In this document: piece after piece, positions 45,035-53,620 of the stretch
Layout: every line of letters starts with the position of its first letter
Numbering within the stretch: position 1 is the first letter of the stretch
Assembly: GCF_001424165.1 (NCBI RefSeq)
Contig: NZ_LMOJ01000025.1
Span: forward strand, 141,012 to 205,011
Source: Massilia sp. Leaf139
GTDB taxonomy: Bacteria; Pseudomonadota; Gammaproteobacteria; Burkholderiales; Burkholderiaceae_D
Direction of reading: 5' to 3'
Length of the DNA: 64,000 nucleotides
Program-made: the position numbers and the translations under genes
The notes under the pieces: generated by a model
What the model was told of the DNA's origin: nothing
The model's input: the letters and a program-made list of their open reading frames with translations, nothing else
Database searches by the model: none

Positions 45035-46807
45035 ATGATTCGTTCTGCGTTACTGCTTGCGCTGCTCGCCGCCTTGCCCCTGTCCGCTTCCGCCAACGCG
45101 GCCGCTTCCAACCTGACGACGGTCTCGGAGCGCTCCGGCTTCCAGGCCACGGGCCGCTACGACGAAGTCGTCAAGCTGTGCGCAGCCTTCGCCAAGGCCT
45201 ATCCGAAGGAAGTCAAGTGCGTCGAGTTCGGACGCACGCCGGAAGACCGCCCGATGCTGGCGCTGGTCGCCACCCGCAGCGGCGCCTTCACGCCGCAGGC
45301 AGCCAATAAACAGGGTATCCCCGTCACCCTGATCCAGGGCGGCATCCACGCCGGCGAGATCGACGGCAAGGATGCCGGCTTCCTGGCGCTGCGCGAGGTG
45401 CTGGAAAACCGCCTGGCCAAGGGCGCTCTCGAGAAGCAGGTGCTGCTCTTCGTCCCGGTGTTCAACGTCGACGGCCACGAGCGCTTCCAGAAATGGAACC
45501 GCCCGAACCAGCGCGGCCCGGTCGAGATGGGCTGGCGCACGACGGCCCAGAATTTCAATTTGAACCGCGATTACGTAAAAGCCGATTCGCCCGAGATGCA
45601 GGCCATGCTGACCCTGGTGAACGCCTGGGATCCGCTGACCTATGTCGACCTGCACGTCACCAACGGTGCCCAGTTCCAGCACGACGTCTCGATCCAGGTC
45701 GAACCCGTGTACTCAAGCGATCCGGAGTTCCGCAAGGCCGGCCTGGCGCTGCGCACCAACATCATCGCCGACATCGCCAAGCTCGGCTCGACCCCGCAGT
45801 CCTACTACATGTCGTTTGCCAAGAACGATGATCCGCAATCGGGCTTCGTCGATGGCGTTTCCGATCCGCGCTTCTCGACCGGCTATTTCCCGCTGCGTAA
45901 CCGCATGGCGGTGCTGGTCGAAACCCATTCGTGGAAGGACTACCCGACCCGCGTGCGTGTCACCCACAACACCGTGATCTCGGTGCTGGAGCAGGTGGCG
46001 AAAAACGGCAAAGGGTGGCAGGCCGCCGCGCTCGCCGCCGATGCACGCGCCGCGCGCCTGGCCGGCATGCCGGTTGCGCTGACCTACAAGACCCTGGACA
46101 CGCCGAAGATGGTCGACTTCAACGGCTACGCCTATACGCGCACGCCGTCCGACGTCTCCGGCATCCTGATGACGCGCTACGACGAAACCAAGCCGCAGGT
46201 CTGGCGCGTGCCGCTGCGCGAGGACGTCGTGGCCGACCTGGAAGTGGCGGCGCCGCGCGCCGGCTACATCGTCCCGAGCGCGCACGCGGCCCTGGTCGCC
46301 GCCAAGCTGCGCCAGCACGGCATCACCTTCCGCAAGCTCGACAAGCCTTTGGAGGGCTTCGCCAGCGAGACCTTCCGCGCCGACAAGGCGACGTTCGGCG
46401 CCACCTCCTTCGAATCGCACCAGCGCCTGACGGTCGAGGGCAGCTGGAAGAGCGAAGCGCGCAACGTCGGCCGCGGCGCGCTGTTCGTGCCGATCGCCCA
46501 GCCGAAGGCGCGCCTGGTGATGGCGATGCTGGAGCCGCAGGCGCCCGACTCGCTGCTGGCCTGGGGCATGTTCAACAACGCCTTCGAGCGCAAGGAATAC
46601 ATGGAAGAGTATGTCGCCGAAGACGTCGCGCGTGAACAGATGGCGGCCGACCCGCAGGTGGCCGCCGAATTCAAGCGCCGCCTCGAGCGCGACCCGGCCT
46701 TCGCCAAGAACGCGCAGGCGCGCCTGGAATTCTTCGCGCGCCGCCATGCGTCGTGGGACGAGCGTTTGAATCTGTATCCGGTGTTGCGCACGAACGTGGC
46801 GCCGTAA
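45035..46807 (+). CDS. M14-family zinc carboxypeptidase-like protein, exported
   Basis: A 590-residue predicted zinc peptidase with a signal peptide (residues 1-20, LPLSASANA). Zinc ligands are His105 and Glu108 (IHAGEIDGKD) and His207 (DLHVTNGAQ). NLNRDYVKADSPE is the substrate-binding region, and the catalytic Glu296 lies in LVETHSWKDY. The C-terminal 270 residues form an extra domain. The ATG at 45035 begins the signal sequence; upstream in-frame codons are not family-like. The product may trim peptides in the periplasm. It sits between the S41 protease and a two-component system. Confidence 0.9.
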   Translation: MIRSALLLALLAALPLSASANAAASNLTTVSERSGFQATGRYDEVVKLCAAFAKAYPKEVKCVEFGRTPEDRPMLALVATRSGAFTPQAANKQGIPVTLIQGGIHAGEIDGKDAGFLALREVLENRLAKGALEKQVLLFVPVFNVDGHERFQKWNRPNQRGPVEMGWRTTAQNFNLNRDYVKADSPEMQAMLTLVNAWDPLTYVDLHVTNGAQFQHDVSIQVEPVYSSDPEFRKAGLALRTNIIADIAKLGSTPQSYYMSFAKNDDPQSGFVDGVSDPRFSTGYFPLRNRMAVLVETHSWKDYPTRVRVTHNTVISVLEQVAKNGKGWQAAALAADARAARLAGMPVALTYKTLDTPKMVDFNGYAYTRTPSDVSGILMTRYDETKPQVWRVPLREDVVADLEVAAPRAGYIVPSAHAALVAAKLRQHGITFRKLDKPLEGFASETFRADKATFGATSFESHQRLTVEGSWKSEARNVGRGALFVPIAQPKARLVMAMLEPQAPDSLLAWGMFNNAFERKEYMEEYVAEDVAREQMAADPQVAAEFKRRLERDPAFAKNAQARLEFFARRHASWDERLNLYPVLRTNVAP

Positions 46808-46840
46808 AGCCAGGACGGCGCAGTTCGCGTCGTCTATCCA

Positions 46841-46931
46841 TAGGGTGGGCTCTCGAGCCCACGCGGTACAAGGCTAGCATTCCGATTGCGCGTCTTGCCA
46901 TCCCGCGTGGGCACAAGTGCCCACCCTACAA
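46841..46931. repeat. Intergenic palindromic repeat element, copy 3
   Basis: Both arms are clean: the left is TAGGGTGGGCTCTCGAGCCC then CACGCGG, and the right is the inverse of TAGGGTGGGCACTTGTGCCC then CACGCGG. Each arm is a hairpin. The whole unit is about 90 bp and lies between convergent genes. The right arm's end provides the TAG stop of the LytTR gene. Confidence 0.82.
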
Positions 46932-47684
46932 AAGCAACTCGCGTACCGCCGTTACATACCGCTCGCTCACCGGCACCTCGGCCCCACCCCGCAAGCGCAG
47001 CAGATAACTCCCATCCCCCACCACGCTTAAACCCGCCGCCTGCGTTCTGCGCACGATCACCCCGCGGTGCACCCGCAGAAACTGCGCCGGATCGAGGTGC
47101 TCTTCCAGCCGGCTCAGCGCCACCCGGTGCAGCGGCGACCCGGCCGCCGTATGCAGCGCCACATAATTGCCCTGCGCCTCGCACCAGTCGATGTCGGCCA
47201 CCCGCACCTGGTCGATCCGTCCGACCGAGCGCACGCTGATCTGCTCGAGGTAGGCCGGGCCCTCGGCATAGGCCGCGAGCGCACGGCCATAGGCGCCGCG
47301 CTGGCGCCCGGCCAGCAGCAGCGCCGTCCGTTCGACGGACTGCCCCAGGCGCGCATCGTTCAGCGGTTTCAGCAGGTAGTCGAGCGCGTGCACCTCGAAG
47401 GCCTCGATCGCATGCGTGTTATGGGCGGTTACGAACACCACCAGCGGCGGCTCACTCATGCACGCGAGTTCGCGCGCCAGCAACAGGCCCGATTCGCGCG
47501 GCATCTGGATGTCGAGGAAGAGCAGGTCGATGCGGCAGGCCGCCAGCTTTTCGCGCGCCCGCGCCGCGCTGTCGGCCTCGAAGGCGAGCTGCCAGCCAGG
47601 GTGCGCCTCCATCGCCAGGCGCAGGTTATTCCGGCCGGGCTCCTCGTCGTCGACGATGGCGTAGCGGATCGGCGCGCCCTCCAT
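46926..47684 (-). CDS. LytTR-family response regulator
   Basis: A 252-residue regulator with a receiver domain (acidic pair Asp12-Asp13, phosphoacceptor Asp58 in LLFLDIQMP, Thr86, Lys106) followed by a LytTR DNA-binding domain (residues about 145-250; VRVADIDWCEAQGNYVALHT, FLRVHRGVIVRR). It overlaps the kinase gene by one base (TGATG), so the two are coupled. The gene ends exactly in the repeat element, which supplies the TAG stop. The target is not known; the divergent TonB receptor is a candidate. Confidence 0.93.
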   Translation of the reverse strand: MEGAPIRYAIVDDEEPGRNNLRLAMEAHPGWQLAFEADSAARAREKLAACRIDLLFLDIQMPRESGLLLARELACMSEPPLVVFVTAHNTHAIEAFEVHALDYLLKPLNDARLGQSVERTALLLAGRQRGAYGRALAAYAEGPAYLEQISVRSVGRIDQVRVADIDWCEAQGNYVALHTAAGSPLHRVALSRLEEHLDPAQFLRVHRGVIVRRTQAAGLSVVGDGSYLLRLRGGAEVPVSERYVTAVRELLL

Positions 47685-48790
47685 CAGTCGCGCAGCGCCA
47701 GCGGCAGGCTGATCTCGGCGAGGAAGCGGCGGCCCTGCTGCTCGGTGCGCAGCGAGGCGCGCGCGTCCAGCAGCGCCAGGCGCGCCCGCGTATTGGCCAG
47801 GCCCAGGCCGGTGCCGGGATTGGGCGAGCTGTAGTCGCTGACCGGGTTCATCACGCGGATCAGGAGTTCCCTGGCCGTGCGCTCGAAGGACAGGCGGATG
47901 TCGCCCGGGCCATCGTGGCAATCGAGGTCGTGGCGTAGCGCGTTCTCGATCAGCGGCTGCAGCAGCAGCGGCGGGCATTCGCCGCGCCTGACTTGTTCGT
48001 CGTCGCCGTCGATCGCGATGCGCAGGCGCGCGCCGTAGCGCAGGCGCTGCAGGGCGAGGTAGTCGCGCACGAAACCGAGTTCCTCTTCGATGGTCGCCCG
48101 TTCGCGCTGGGTGGCCGACAAGGCATAGCGCAGCAGGTCGGACAGGCGTCCGATGCCGGCCAGGGCGTCGGGCTTGTCGCCGGCGCGCACCAGGGCGCTG
48201 ATGGCGTTCAGGGCGTTGAAGATGAAGTGCGGTTCGAGCTGCGCGCGCAGCGCCAGCATGCGCTGCTGTTCGAGCGCCAGATACAGGTTCAGGTTTTCGG
48301 CTTGCGCTTTGGCGAAGGCGTCGCTGCGGGCGCGCGCCTCGCGGTGGTTGCCGATCGCGACCATGGCGACGAAGGTGCCCGTCATCCAGGAGGTCTCGCT
48401 GAAGAAGGTCATCTTGCCCATCTTCGTCAGCTCGTTCCAGCCGGAGGCGAGGGTCAGCGTCTCGCCGCGCAACAGTACGTCGGCGCAGGCGAGGAAGAAC
48501 CACTCCAGTGGCATGAACAGCAGCACCAGGCCGGCGTACACGCGCCATGTGGTGCGGCGCTCGAGAAACAGGGCGGGGCGCCGCGCCAGCACCAGGCTGA
48601 GCGCGCTGCTGAGCGCCATCATCGGCAGGTGGCCGACCCACCATTCGCGCAGGATGAGGGCATACACGGCTTCGTGCTTGTGCGCGATGCGATCGGTGTA
48701 CATGCCGAGCGCGCCGGCGGCGCACAGGGCCGTCCAGAAGGCGACGTGGTAACAAATCGTGCGCGCGGTCTTGTGTGCTGTCGGGTTCAT
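47684..48790 (-). CDS. LytS-type sensor histidine kinase
   Basis: A 368-residue membrane kinase. Four hydrophobic segments occur in the first 150 residues (about 15-32, 52-70, 86-106 and 133-147). The HisKA_5/LytS-type motif LEPHFIFNALNAISAL has its likely phosphorylated His188. An HATPase domain follows with LLQPLIENALRH (N box) and GTGLGLANTRARL (G box). No extracellular sensory domain is apparent, so it probably senses through its membrane part. It is the partner of the downstream LytTR regulator. Confidence 0.93.
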   Translation of the reverse strand: MNPTAHKTARTICYHVAFWTALCAAGALGMYTDRIAHKHEAVYALILREWWVGHLPMMALSSALSLVLARRPALFLERRTTWRVYAGLVLLFMPLEWFFLACADVLLRGETLTLASGWNELTKMGKMTFFSETSWMTGTFVAMVAIGNHREARARSDAFAKAQAENLNLYLALEQQRMLALRAQLEPHFIFNALNAISALVRAGDKPDALAGIGRLSDLLRYALSATQRERATIEEELGFVRDYLALQRLRYGARLRIAIDGDDEQVRRGECPPLLLQPLIENALRHDLDCHDGPGDIRLSFERTARELLIRVMNPVSDYSSPNPGTGLGLANTRARLALLDARASLRTEQQGRRFLAEISLPLALRD

Positions 48791-48934
48791 GGTGCGCCGA
48801 GTATAGCAGCGCGGCAGTGGGTAAAAACGGGACGGCCCCGGCCTTCGTCACAGGCATCCGGCGCTTCGTCACACGGCACCCGCAGGGGCGGATGGCCCTC
48901 CTAGAATCGGCGCTCCTTCACCTCGTCCGCCGCC

Positions 48935-51025
48935 ATGAAATCACTGTGCCTGTTGCTGTTGCTGTCCTCGTTATCGTTCGTTGCGGCGCAGGAGGAGGCG
49001 CCGGCCCGCGTCGAGGTCAAAGGCGCGGCCGGGCGCGAGGACGGGGCTCCCGCCCGGCGCGTGGTCGGGCGCGCCGAGATCGCCGCCTATGGCGACGGCA
49101 ACCTGGCCGATGTGCTCAGGCGCCAGGGCGGCGTCTCGGTGGTCGGCAGCGAGGTGCGCATGCGCGGGCTCGGTAGCGGCTACACCCAGATCCTGGTCGA
49201 CGGCGAACTGGTGCCGCAAGGGTTTATGATCGATGCGATCTCGCCCGAGCTGGTCGAGCGCATCGAGATCGCGCGCAGCCCGACGGCCGACCGCAGCGCG
49301 CAGGCGGTCGCCGGCAGCATCAACATCGTGCTGCGCAAGCGCGGCGGCACGCGGCGCGAAGACAAGGTCTCGAACGGCTTCCAGCGCGGCGAATGGAGCC
49401 CGTCGGTCTCGGCCCAGGCGGGCGGCAAGCGCGGCGACCTGTCCTGGACGATGGGTACGACCTTCGATCGCAGCGTGCGCATCGACGGCATCCGCACCGA
49501 CGAGACGGTCGAGGGCGCCGCCGGCATGCAAGCCGCGCGCCGCTTCACGGAAGCGGGACGGGCGCGCAGCAATCGCTTCAATCTCGCGCCACGCCTGAAC
49601 TGGGCCTTCGACAACGGCGATACCCTGGGCTGGAACCTGCTCGCGGGCCTGATGCGCGCCCGTGGCGCGACCGGCGAGCGCGAGGAGACGCTGCTGGGCG
49701 AAGCGACGGCCTATCCGGCCAGCTTCGCCACGGTGGCACAACGCGGTACCACCTTGCGCAGCGATCTGGCCTGGGCGCACCGCTTCGCGGGCGCCGGCAA
49801 GATCACGGTCAAGGCCGTGGCCGACGGCAGCCGCCAGCGCAATGCCTATCTGTTCCTCGGCACCGCGGCCGACGGCGCACCCGGCCTGGCGCGGGTGGTG
49901 GCCTCGGGCGCGCAGGAGCGCACGGCCAGCCTGAACGGCAAATACCTGGCGCCCTTCGGCGCCGCGCACAGCCTGGGCCTGGGCTGGGACGCCAGCCGCA
50001 CGACGCGGGCCGAACAGCGCAATCAAACGGACAGCTTCGCCGGCGCCGCGGGCAGCGTGCGGCTGCAGGACTACACGGCGCGGGTCGAGCGCCTGGCGCT
50101 GTTCGCCCAGGACGAGTGGACGATCTCCGACGCCTTCGAGGGCTATGCCGGCCTGCGCTGGGAGGGACTGCGCACCGGCACCGATGGCGCCGATCTGGCG
50201 CGCGTGGCGAGCACCAGCAGCGTGGCCAGTCCGGTGCTGCAGCTGCTGTGGAAGCTGCCCGCGAAACAACAGCTGCGCCTGGCGCTGGCGCGCACCTACA
50301 AGGCGCCCTTGACCCGCAACCTGGTGCCGCGCCGCTACACGATCAATAACAACAACGGGCCGGCCAATCCCGACGTCGAGGGCAATCCGGCGCTGCGCCC
50401 GGAACTAAGCTGGGGCATCGATCTCGCCTGGGAACGGCCGCTCGGCCAGGCCGGGTCGGCCAGCCTGTCCGCCTATGCCCGGCGGATCGATGCGGTGACG
50501 ACGCTGCAGCTGTACCGCGACGGCGCCAGCTGGGTGCAGCGTCCGGTGAACAATGGCGAGGCCGAGGCCGCGGGCATCGAGCTCGACTTGAAGTCGCCGC
50601 TGTCGGTGGGGCCGCTGGCCTTCGCGCTGCGCCTGAACGCCGCGCGCAACTGGTCGCGCGTGCGCAGCGTGCCCGGCCCGGACAACACGCTGGCCGAGCA
50701 GGTTCCGTTCACGCTCAATGCCGGCATCGACTACCGCGCCGGCATGTGGGATGCGGGCGCGAACCTGAATGTCCGCGGCGGCGCGGCCAGCCGTTCGATG
50801 GATGGCGCAGCCATCTACTATCGGGGCCGGGTGGCGCTGCTCGATCTGTATTGGACGCGCAAGCTCGACGCGGGCTGGCGCATGCGCATCGGCGTGGCCA
50901 ATGCGCTCGGGCGCGGCCAGCGAAGCGGCACCGCCTGGCGCGACAGCGGCGGGAATGCGGTCACCCGGATGCTGGATTGGGAGGGCATGGCCAGCATCCG
51001 CGTCGGCATCGAACGCGCCCTGTAA
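48935..51025 (+). CDS. TonB-dependent outer-membrane receptor
   Basis: A 696-residue receptor. A signal peptide (residues 1-18, FVAA before QEE) is followed by a plug domain (GRAEIAAYGDGNLADVLRRQ, VRMRGLGSGYTQILVDGELV, VERIEIARSPTADRSAQAVAG, INIVLRKR), then a 22-strand-type barrel containing LRLALARTYKAPLTRNLVPRRY and NPALRPELSWGIDLAWERP. The plug is complete. The ligand is unknown; no siderophore or vitamin genes flank it. It is divergent from the LytS/LytR pair with 144 bases between, which makes regulation by that pair possible. Confidence 0.92.
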   Translation: MKSLCLLLLLSSLSFVAAQEEAPARVEVKGAAGREDGAPARRVVGRAEIAAYGDGNLADVLRRQGGVSVVGSEVRMRGLGSGYTQILVDGELVPQGFMIDAISPELVERIEIARSPTADRSAQAVAGSINIVLRKRGGTRREDKVSNGFQRGEWSPSVSAQAGGKRGDLSWTMGTTFDRSVRIDGIRTDETVEGAAGMQAARRFTEAGRARSNRFNLAPRLNWAFDNGDTLGWNLLAGLMRARGATGEREETLLGEATAYPASFATVAQRGTTLRSDLAWAHRFAGAGKITVKAVADGSRQRNAYLFLGTAADGAPGLARVVASGAQERTASLNGKYLAPFGAAHSLGLGWDASRTTRAEQRNQTDSFAGAAGSVRLQDYTARVERLALFAQDEWTISDAFEGYAGLRWEGLRTGTDGADLARVASTSSVASPVLQLLWKLPAKQQLRLALARTYKAPLTRNLVPRRYTINNNNGPANPDVEGNPALRPELSWGIDLAWERPLGQAGSASLSAYARRIDAVTTLQLYRDGASWVQRPVNNGEAEAAGIELDLKSPLSVGPLAFALRLNAARNWSRVRSVPGPDNTLAEQVPFTLNAGIDYRAGMWDAGANLNVRGGAASRSMDGAAIYYRGRVALLDLYWTRKLDAGWRMRIGVANALGRGQRSGTAWRDSGGNAVTRMLDWEGMASIRVGIERAL

Positions 51026-51043
51026 AGGCGCGCAGATGGATGC

Positions 51044-51565
51044 TTATTGCGCGGCGCCGGCCGCCGGCAGGGAGGTGAACAGCACGGTGGTGACGGCGGC
51101 GTTCGCGCCGGGGATGAGTTGATACAGCCGGTCGTATTCGTCGTCGCCGATGTCCGCGCCCGGCTGGCCGCCGAACAGGCGCACCAGTTCAGGCAGCGTG
51201 TTCGAGTGACCCACCACCAGCACCGGGCCGCTCAGGGTTTTCACGGCCGCCACCAGCGCCTGCGGCGTTTTCGGGTCGTATAGCTGCACCGTCAGGCCCC
51301 TGGTCTGTGCCAGCGGCTGCGCGGTCTGGCGCGTGCGGTTGGTGGGCGTACTGAAGATGTGGGCGATGCCGGTTTTATTCAGCATCACCGCGATGTTCTG
51401 CGCGCGCTGCCGGCCTTGCGGCGTCAGGTCGGGATCCTTGCCTTCCGCCGCTTTTTCGCCATGGCGTACCAGGTAGATCATGGAGGGCTCCGCAACCGCG
51501 GCGCCGGGCGCCAGCAGCGAAACGAGGAGGGCGCAAACGCCGGACAGGCGCGCGAACAGGGACAT
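51044..51565 (-). CDS. Exported histidine phosphatase-family protein
   Basis: A 173-residue phosphoglycerate mutase-like protein with a signal peptide (LLVSLLAPGAAVA before EPSM). The catalytic RHG is in IYLVRHGEKA and a second His is in VVGHSNTLPELV. The small domain size and export suit a SixA-like or periplasmic phosphatase; the substrate is unknown. AAGGA lies 6 bases before the chosen ATG; upstream in-frame codons lie over the divergent GNAT leader and have no family character. It is convergent with the TonB receptor. Confidence 0.88.
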   Translation of the reverse strand: MSLFARLSGVCALLVSLLAPGAAVAEPSMIYLVRHGEKAAEGKDPDLTPQGRQRAQNIAVMLNKTGIAHIFSTPTNRTRQTAQPLAQTRGLTVQLYDPKTPQALVAAVKTLSGPVLVVGHSNTLPELVRLFGGQPGADIGDDEYDRLYQLIPGANAAVTTVLFTSLPAAGAAQ

Positions 51566-51701
51566 GAGTGATCCTTGAAATGGGGTGACAGAACGTGAAC
51601 TTACCATAGGCGGCAGGGGAGCGGCAGCATCGGCCGATGGCGCCGCCGCGCTCTTCAGTGCTACGCTGTGCGCCAAGCACCTCACCGAACCGGGAACGCC
51701 C

Positions 51702-52217
51702 TTGACGACCGTCCTGCAAACCGCACGCCTGCGCCTGCGCCACATGGAAGCGGGCGACGCCGCCTTCATGCTCGGCCTCCTCAACGACCCTGCCTGGCAT
51801 CGCTACATCGGCGACCGCGGCGTGCGCACGCTCGACGCCGCACGCGACTACATCCTGGCCGGGCCGGTGGCGATGGTGGCGCGCTACGGCTTCGGCTTTT
51901 ACGTCGTGGAGCGGGAGGAGGACGCTTGTCCGATCGGCGTCTGCGGCCTGGCCCAGCGCGATTTCCTCGACGACGTCGACATCGGCTACGCCTTCCTGCC
52001 GCAGTACGGCGGCCAGGGCTATGCGCTGGAGGCGGCCCGGGGCGTCATGGCGCATGCGGCCGCACTCGGATTGCGGCGCGTCGTCGCCACCGTACGGCCG
52101 GACAATGCCGCCTCGATTCGCCTGCTTGAAAAACTCGGCCTGCGCTTCGAGCGCAGCATCGTGGCGCCGGACACGACGCGCGAGTTGCAGCTGTTCGGCA
52201 TCGACATCGACGGCTGA
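51702..52217 (+). CDS. GNAT-family N-acetyltransferase
   Basis: A 171-residue RimJ/RimL-type acetyltransferase. It starts TTVLQTARLRLRHMEAGDAAFM, typical of the family, and has the acetyl-CoA motif QYGGQGYALEAARGV and the later NAASIRLLEKLGLRFER. I chose TTG 51702 because it aligns with the family start and has GGGAA upstream; a GTG at 51585 would add 39 unlikely residues. The acceptor could be a ribosomal or other protein N-terminus or a small molecule. Confidence 0.85.
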   Translation: MTTVLQTARLRLRHMEAGDAAFMLGLLNDPAWHRYIGDRGVRTLDAARDYILAGPVAMVARYGFGFYVVEREEDACPIGVCGLAQRDFLDDVDIGYAFLPQYGGQGYALEAARGVMAHAAALGLRRVVATVRPDNAASIRLLEKLGLRFERSIVAPDTTRELQLFGIDIDG

Positions 52218-52220
52218 CGT

Positions 52221-52254
52221 AAAAAAAACGGCAGCGTAGGCACGCTGCCGTTTT
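52221..52254. terminator. Bidirectional intrinsic terminator
   Basis: AAAACGGCAGCG-TAGG-CACGCTGCCGTTTT has a perfect stem with T-runs on both strands. It separates the convergent GNAT and ttcA genes. Confidence 0.9.
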
Positions 52255-52270
52255 GATGAAGCGCGACGAT

Positions 52271-53194
52271 TTACAGCTGTGTCAGCGAAATCGTGTTCGG
52301 CGCCGGCGTCGAGCACGGCTCCTCGTCGAAGGCGATGTCGCCCAGCGGATTGGGCACGCCATCCGTCTTCAGGTCGACGAAGCCGAACAGGTTGCGGTCC
52401 TGCAGGTGCGAGGGCACGACCGTCGACAACGACGAGAACACGTTGTCCACGCGGCCCGGATGCGTCTTTTCCCAGCCGCGCAGCATGGCCTTGATCTGCT
52501 TCCTCTGCAGGTTTTCCTGCGAGCCGCACAGGTCGCAAGGAATGATCGGGAAACCCTTTACTTCGGCATAGCGCTCGGTGTCGGCTTCCTTCACATAGGC
52601 CAGCGGGCGGATCACCATGTGCTTGCCGTCGTCCGACACCAGCTTGGCCGGCATGCCCTTCAGCTTCCCGCCGAAGAACATGTTGAGGAAGAAGGTCTCG
52701 AGGATGTCGTCGCGGTGGTGGCCCAGGGCGATCTTGTTGCAGCCGAGTTCGTCGGCGACGCGGTAGAGGATGCCGCGGCGCAGGCGCGAGCACAGCGAGC
52801 AGGTGGTCTTACCCTCCGGGATCAGGCGCTTGACGATGGAATACGTGTCCTGGTTCTCGATGTGATACGGCACGCCGAGTTTGTCGAGATAGGCCGGCAG
52901 CACCTCGGCCGGGAAGTTCGGCTGCTTCTGATCCAGGTTCACCGCGACGATGTCGAAGTGGATCGGCGCGCGCTCGCGCAGCGTCATCAGGATGTCGAGC
53001 AGGGCGTAGCTGTCCTTGCCGCCGGACAGGCAGACCATCACCTTGTCGCCGTCTTCGATCATGTTGAAGTCGCCGATCGCCTGGCCGACCAGGCGGCACA
53101 GGCGTTTATGGAGCTTGCCGTTTTCGTAGGCGATCTTTTCCAGCTTCTTCGCATCCGCACCGTCGGCGGGCAGGTCGTTGAGTACTGCACTCAT
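52271..53194 (-). CDS. ttcA: tRNA 2-thiocytidine biosynthesis protein TtcA
   Basis: A 307-residue enzyme that thiolates cytidine 32 in tRNA using ATP and an iron-sulfur cluster. The PP-loop SGGKDS is at residues 57-62. Two CxxC pairs, Cys132/Cys135 (TTCSLCSRLRRG) and Cys220/Cys223 (IPCDLCGSQ), supply the cluster ligands. GHHRDDILETFFLNMFFGG is the family signature. Its ATG overlaps the folB stop by four bases, so it is coupled to folB and probably follows it in one transcript. Confidence 0.96.
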   Translation of the reverse strand: MSAVLNDLPADGADAKKLEKIAYENGKLHKRLCRLVGQAIGDFNMIEDGDKVMVCLSGGKDSYALLDILMTLRERAPIHFDIVAVNLDQKQPNFPAEVLPAYLDKLGVPYHIENQDTYSIVKRLIPEGKTTCSLCSRLRRGILYRVADELGCNKIALGHHRDDILETFFLNMFFGGKLKGMPAKLVSDDGKHMVIRPLAYVKEADTERYAEVKGFPIIPCDLCGSQENLQRKQIKAMLRGWEKTHPGRVDNVFSSLSTVVPSHLQDRNLFGFVDLKTDGVPNPLGDIAFDEEPCSTPAPNTISLTQL

Positions 53195-53589
53195 GCTTCT
53201 TCCTTAATTTGAAACACTTCCACGCCGACGCCTTCGCAGTCGGGATACACGTCCGGCTTCATCGTCGACACGCGCGCAGCACGCACCCGCGGGTGGGCCA
53301 GCATGGCGCGCACGACGTCGTCGCACAGGGTTTCCTGCAGGTGCACGTGGCCCTGCGCCATGCGCTGGGCGATGGTCTCGCGCATGAAATCGTAGTCGAC
53401 GACTTCGTCCAGATGGTCGGCGGTCGGGGTCGATTCGGCCAGCGGGATGTACAGGTCGACGTTGATCAGGACGCGCTGTTCTCCCTTTTTCTCGAAGTCG
53501 TGCACGCCGATGTTGATCATCACTTCGTAATTGCGCAGGAACAGCCGGCGGCAATCGCGCAAGCTCGGGTGGGTCAGGGCGGACAGCAT
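53191..53589 (-). CDS. folB: Dihydroneopterin aldolase FolB
   Basis: A 132-residue enzyme of tetrahydrofolate synthesis that converts dihydroneopterin to hydroxymethyldihydropterin and glycolaldehyde. Typical features are the N-terminal LRNYEVMINIGVHDFEKKGEQRV, DEVVDYDFMRETI and VRAARVSTMKPDVYPDCEGVGVEV; the active-site Glu and Tyr lie in conserved positions. It is upstream of ttcA (four-base overlap) and downstream of a FolM-like reductase by 31 bases. Confidence 0.92.
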   Translation of the reverse strand: MLSALTHPSLRDCRRLFLRNYEVMINIGVHDFEKKGEQRVLINVDLYIPLAESTPTADHLDEVVDYDFMRETIAQRMAQGHVHLQETLCDDVVRAMLAHPRVRAARVSTMKPDVYPDCEGVGVEVFQIKEEA

Positions 53590-53620
53590 AAGAAAAGCCT
53601 TCGTCAGTTTTGATTCGGTG

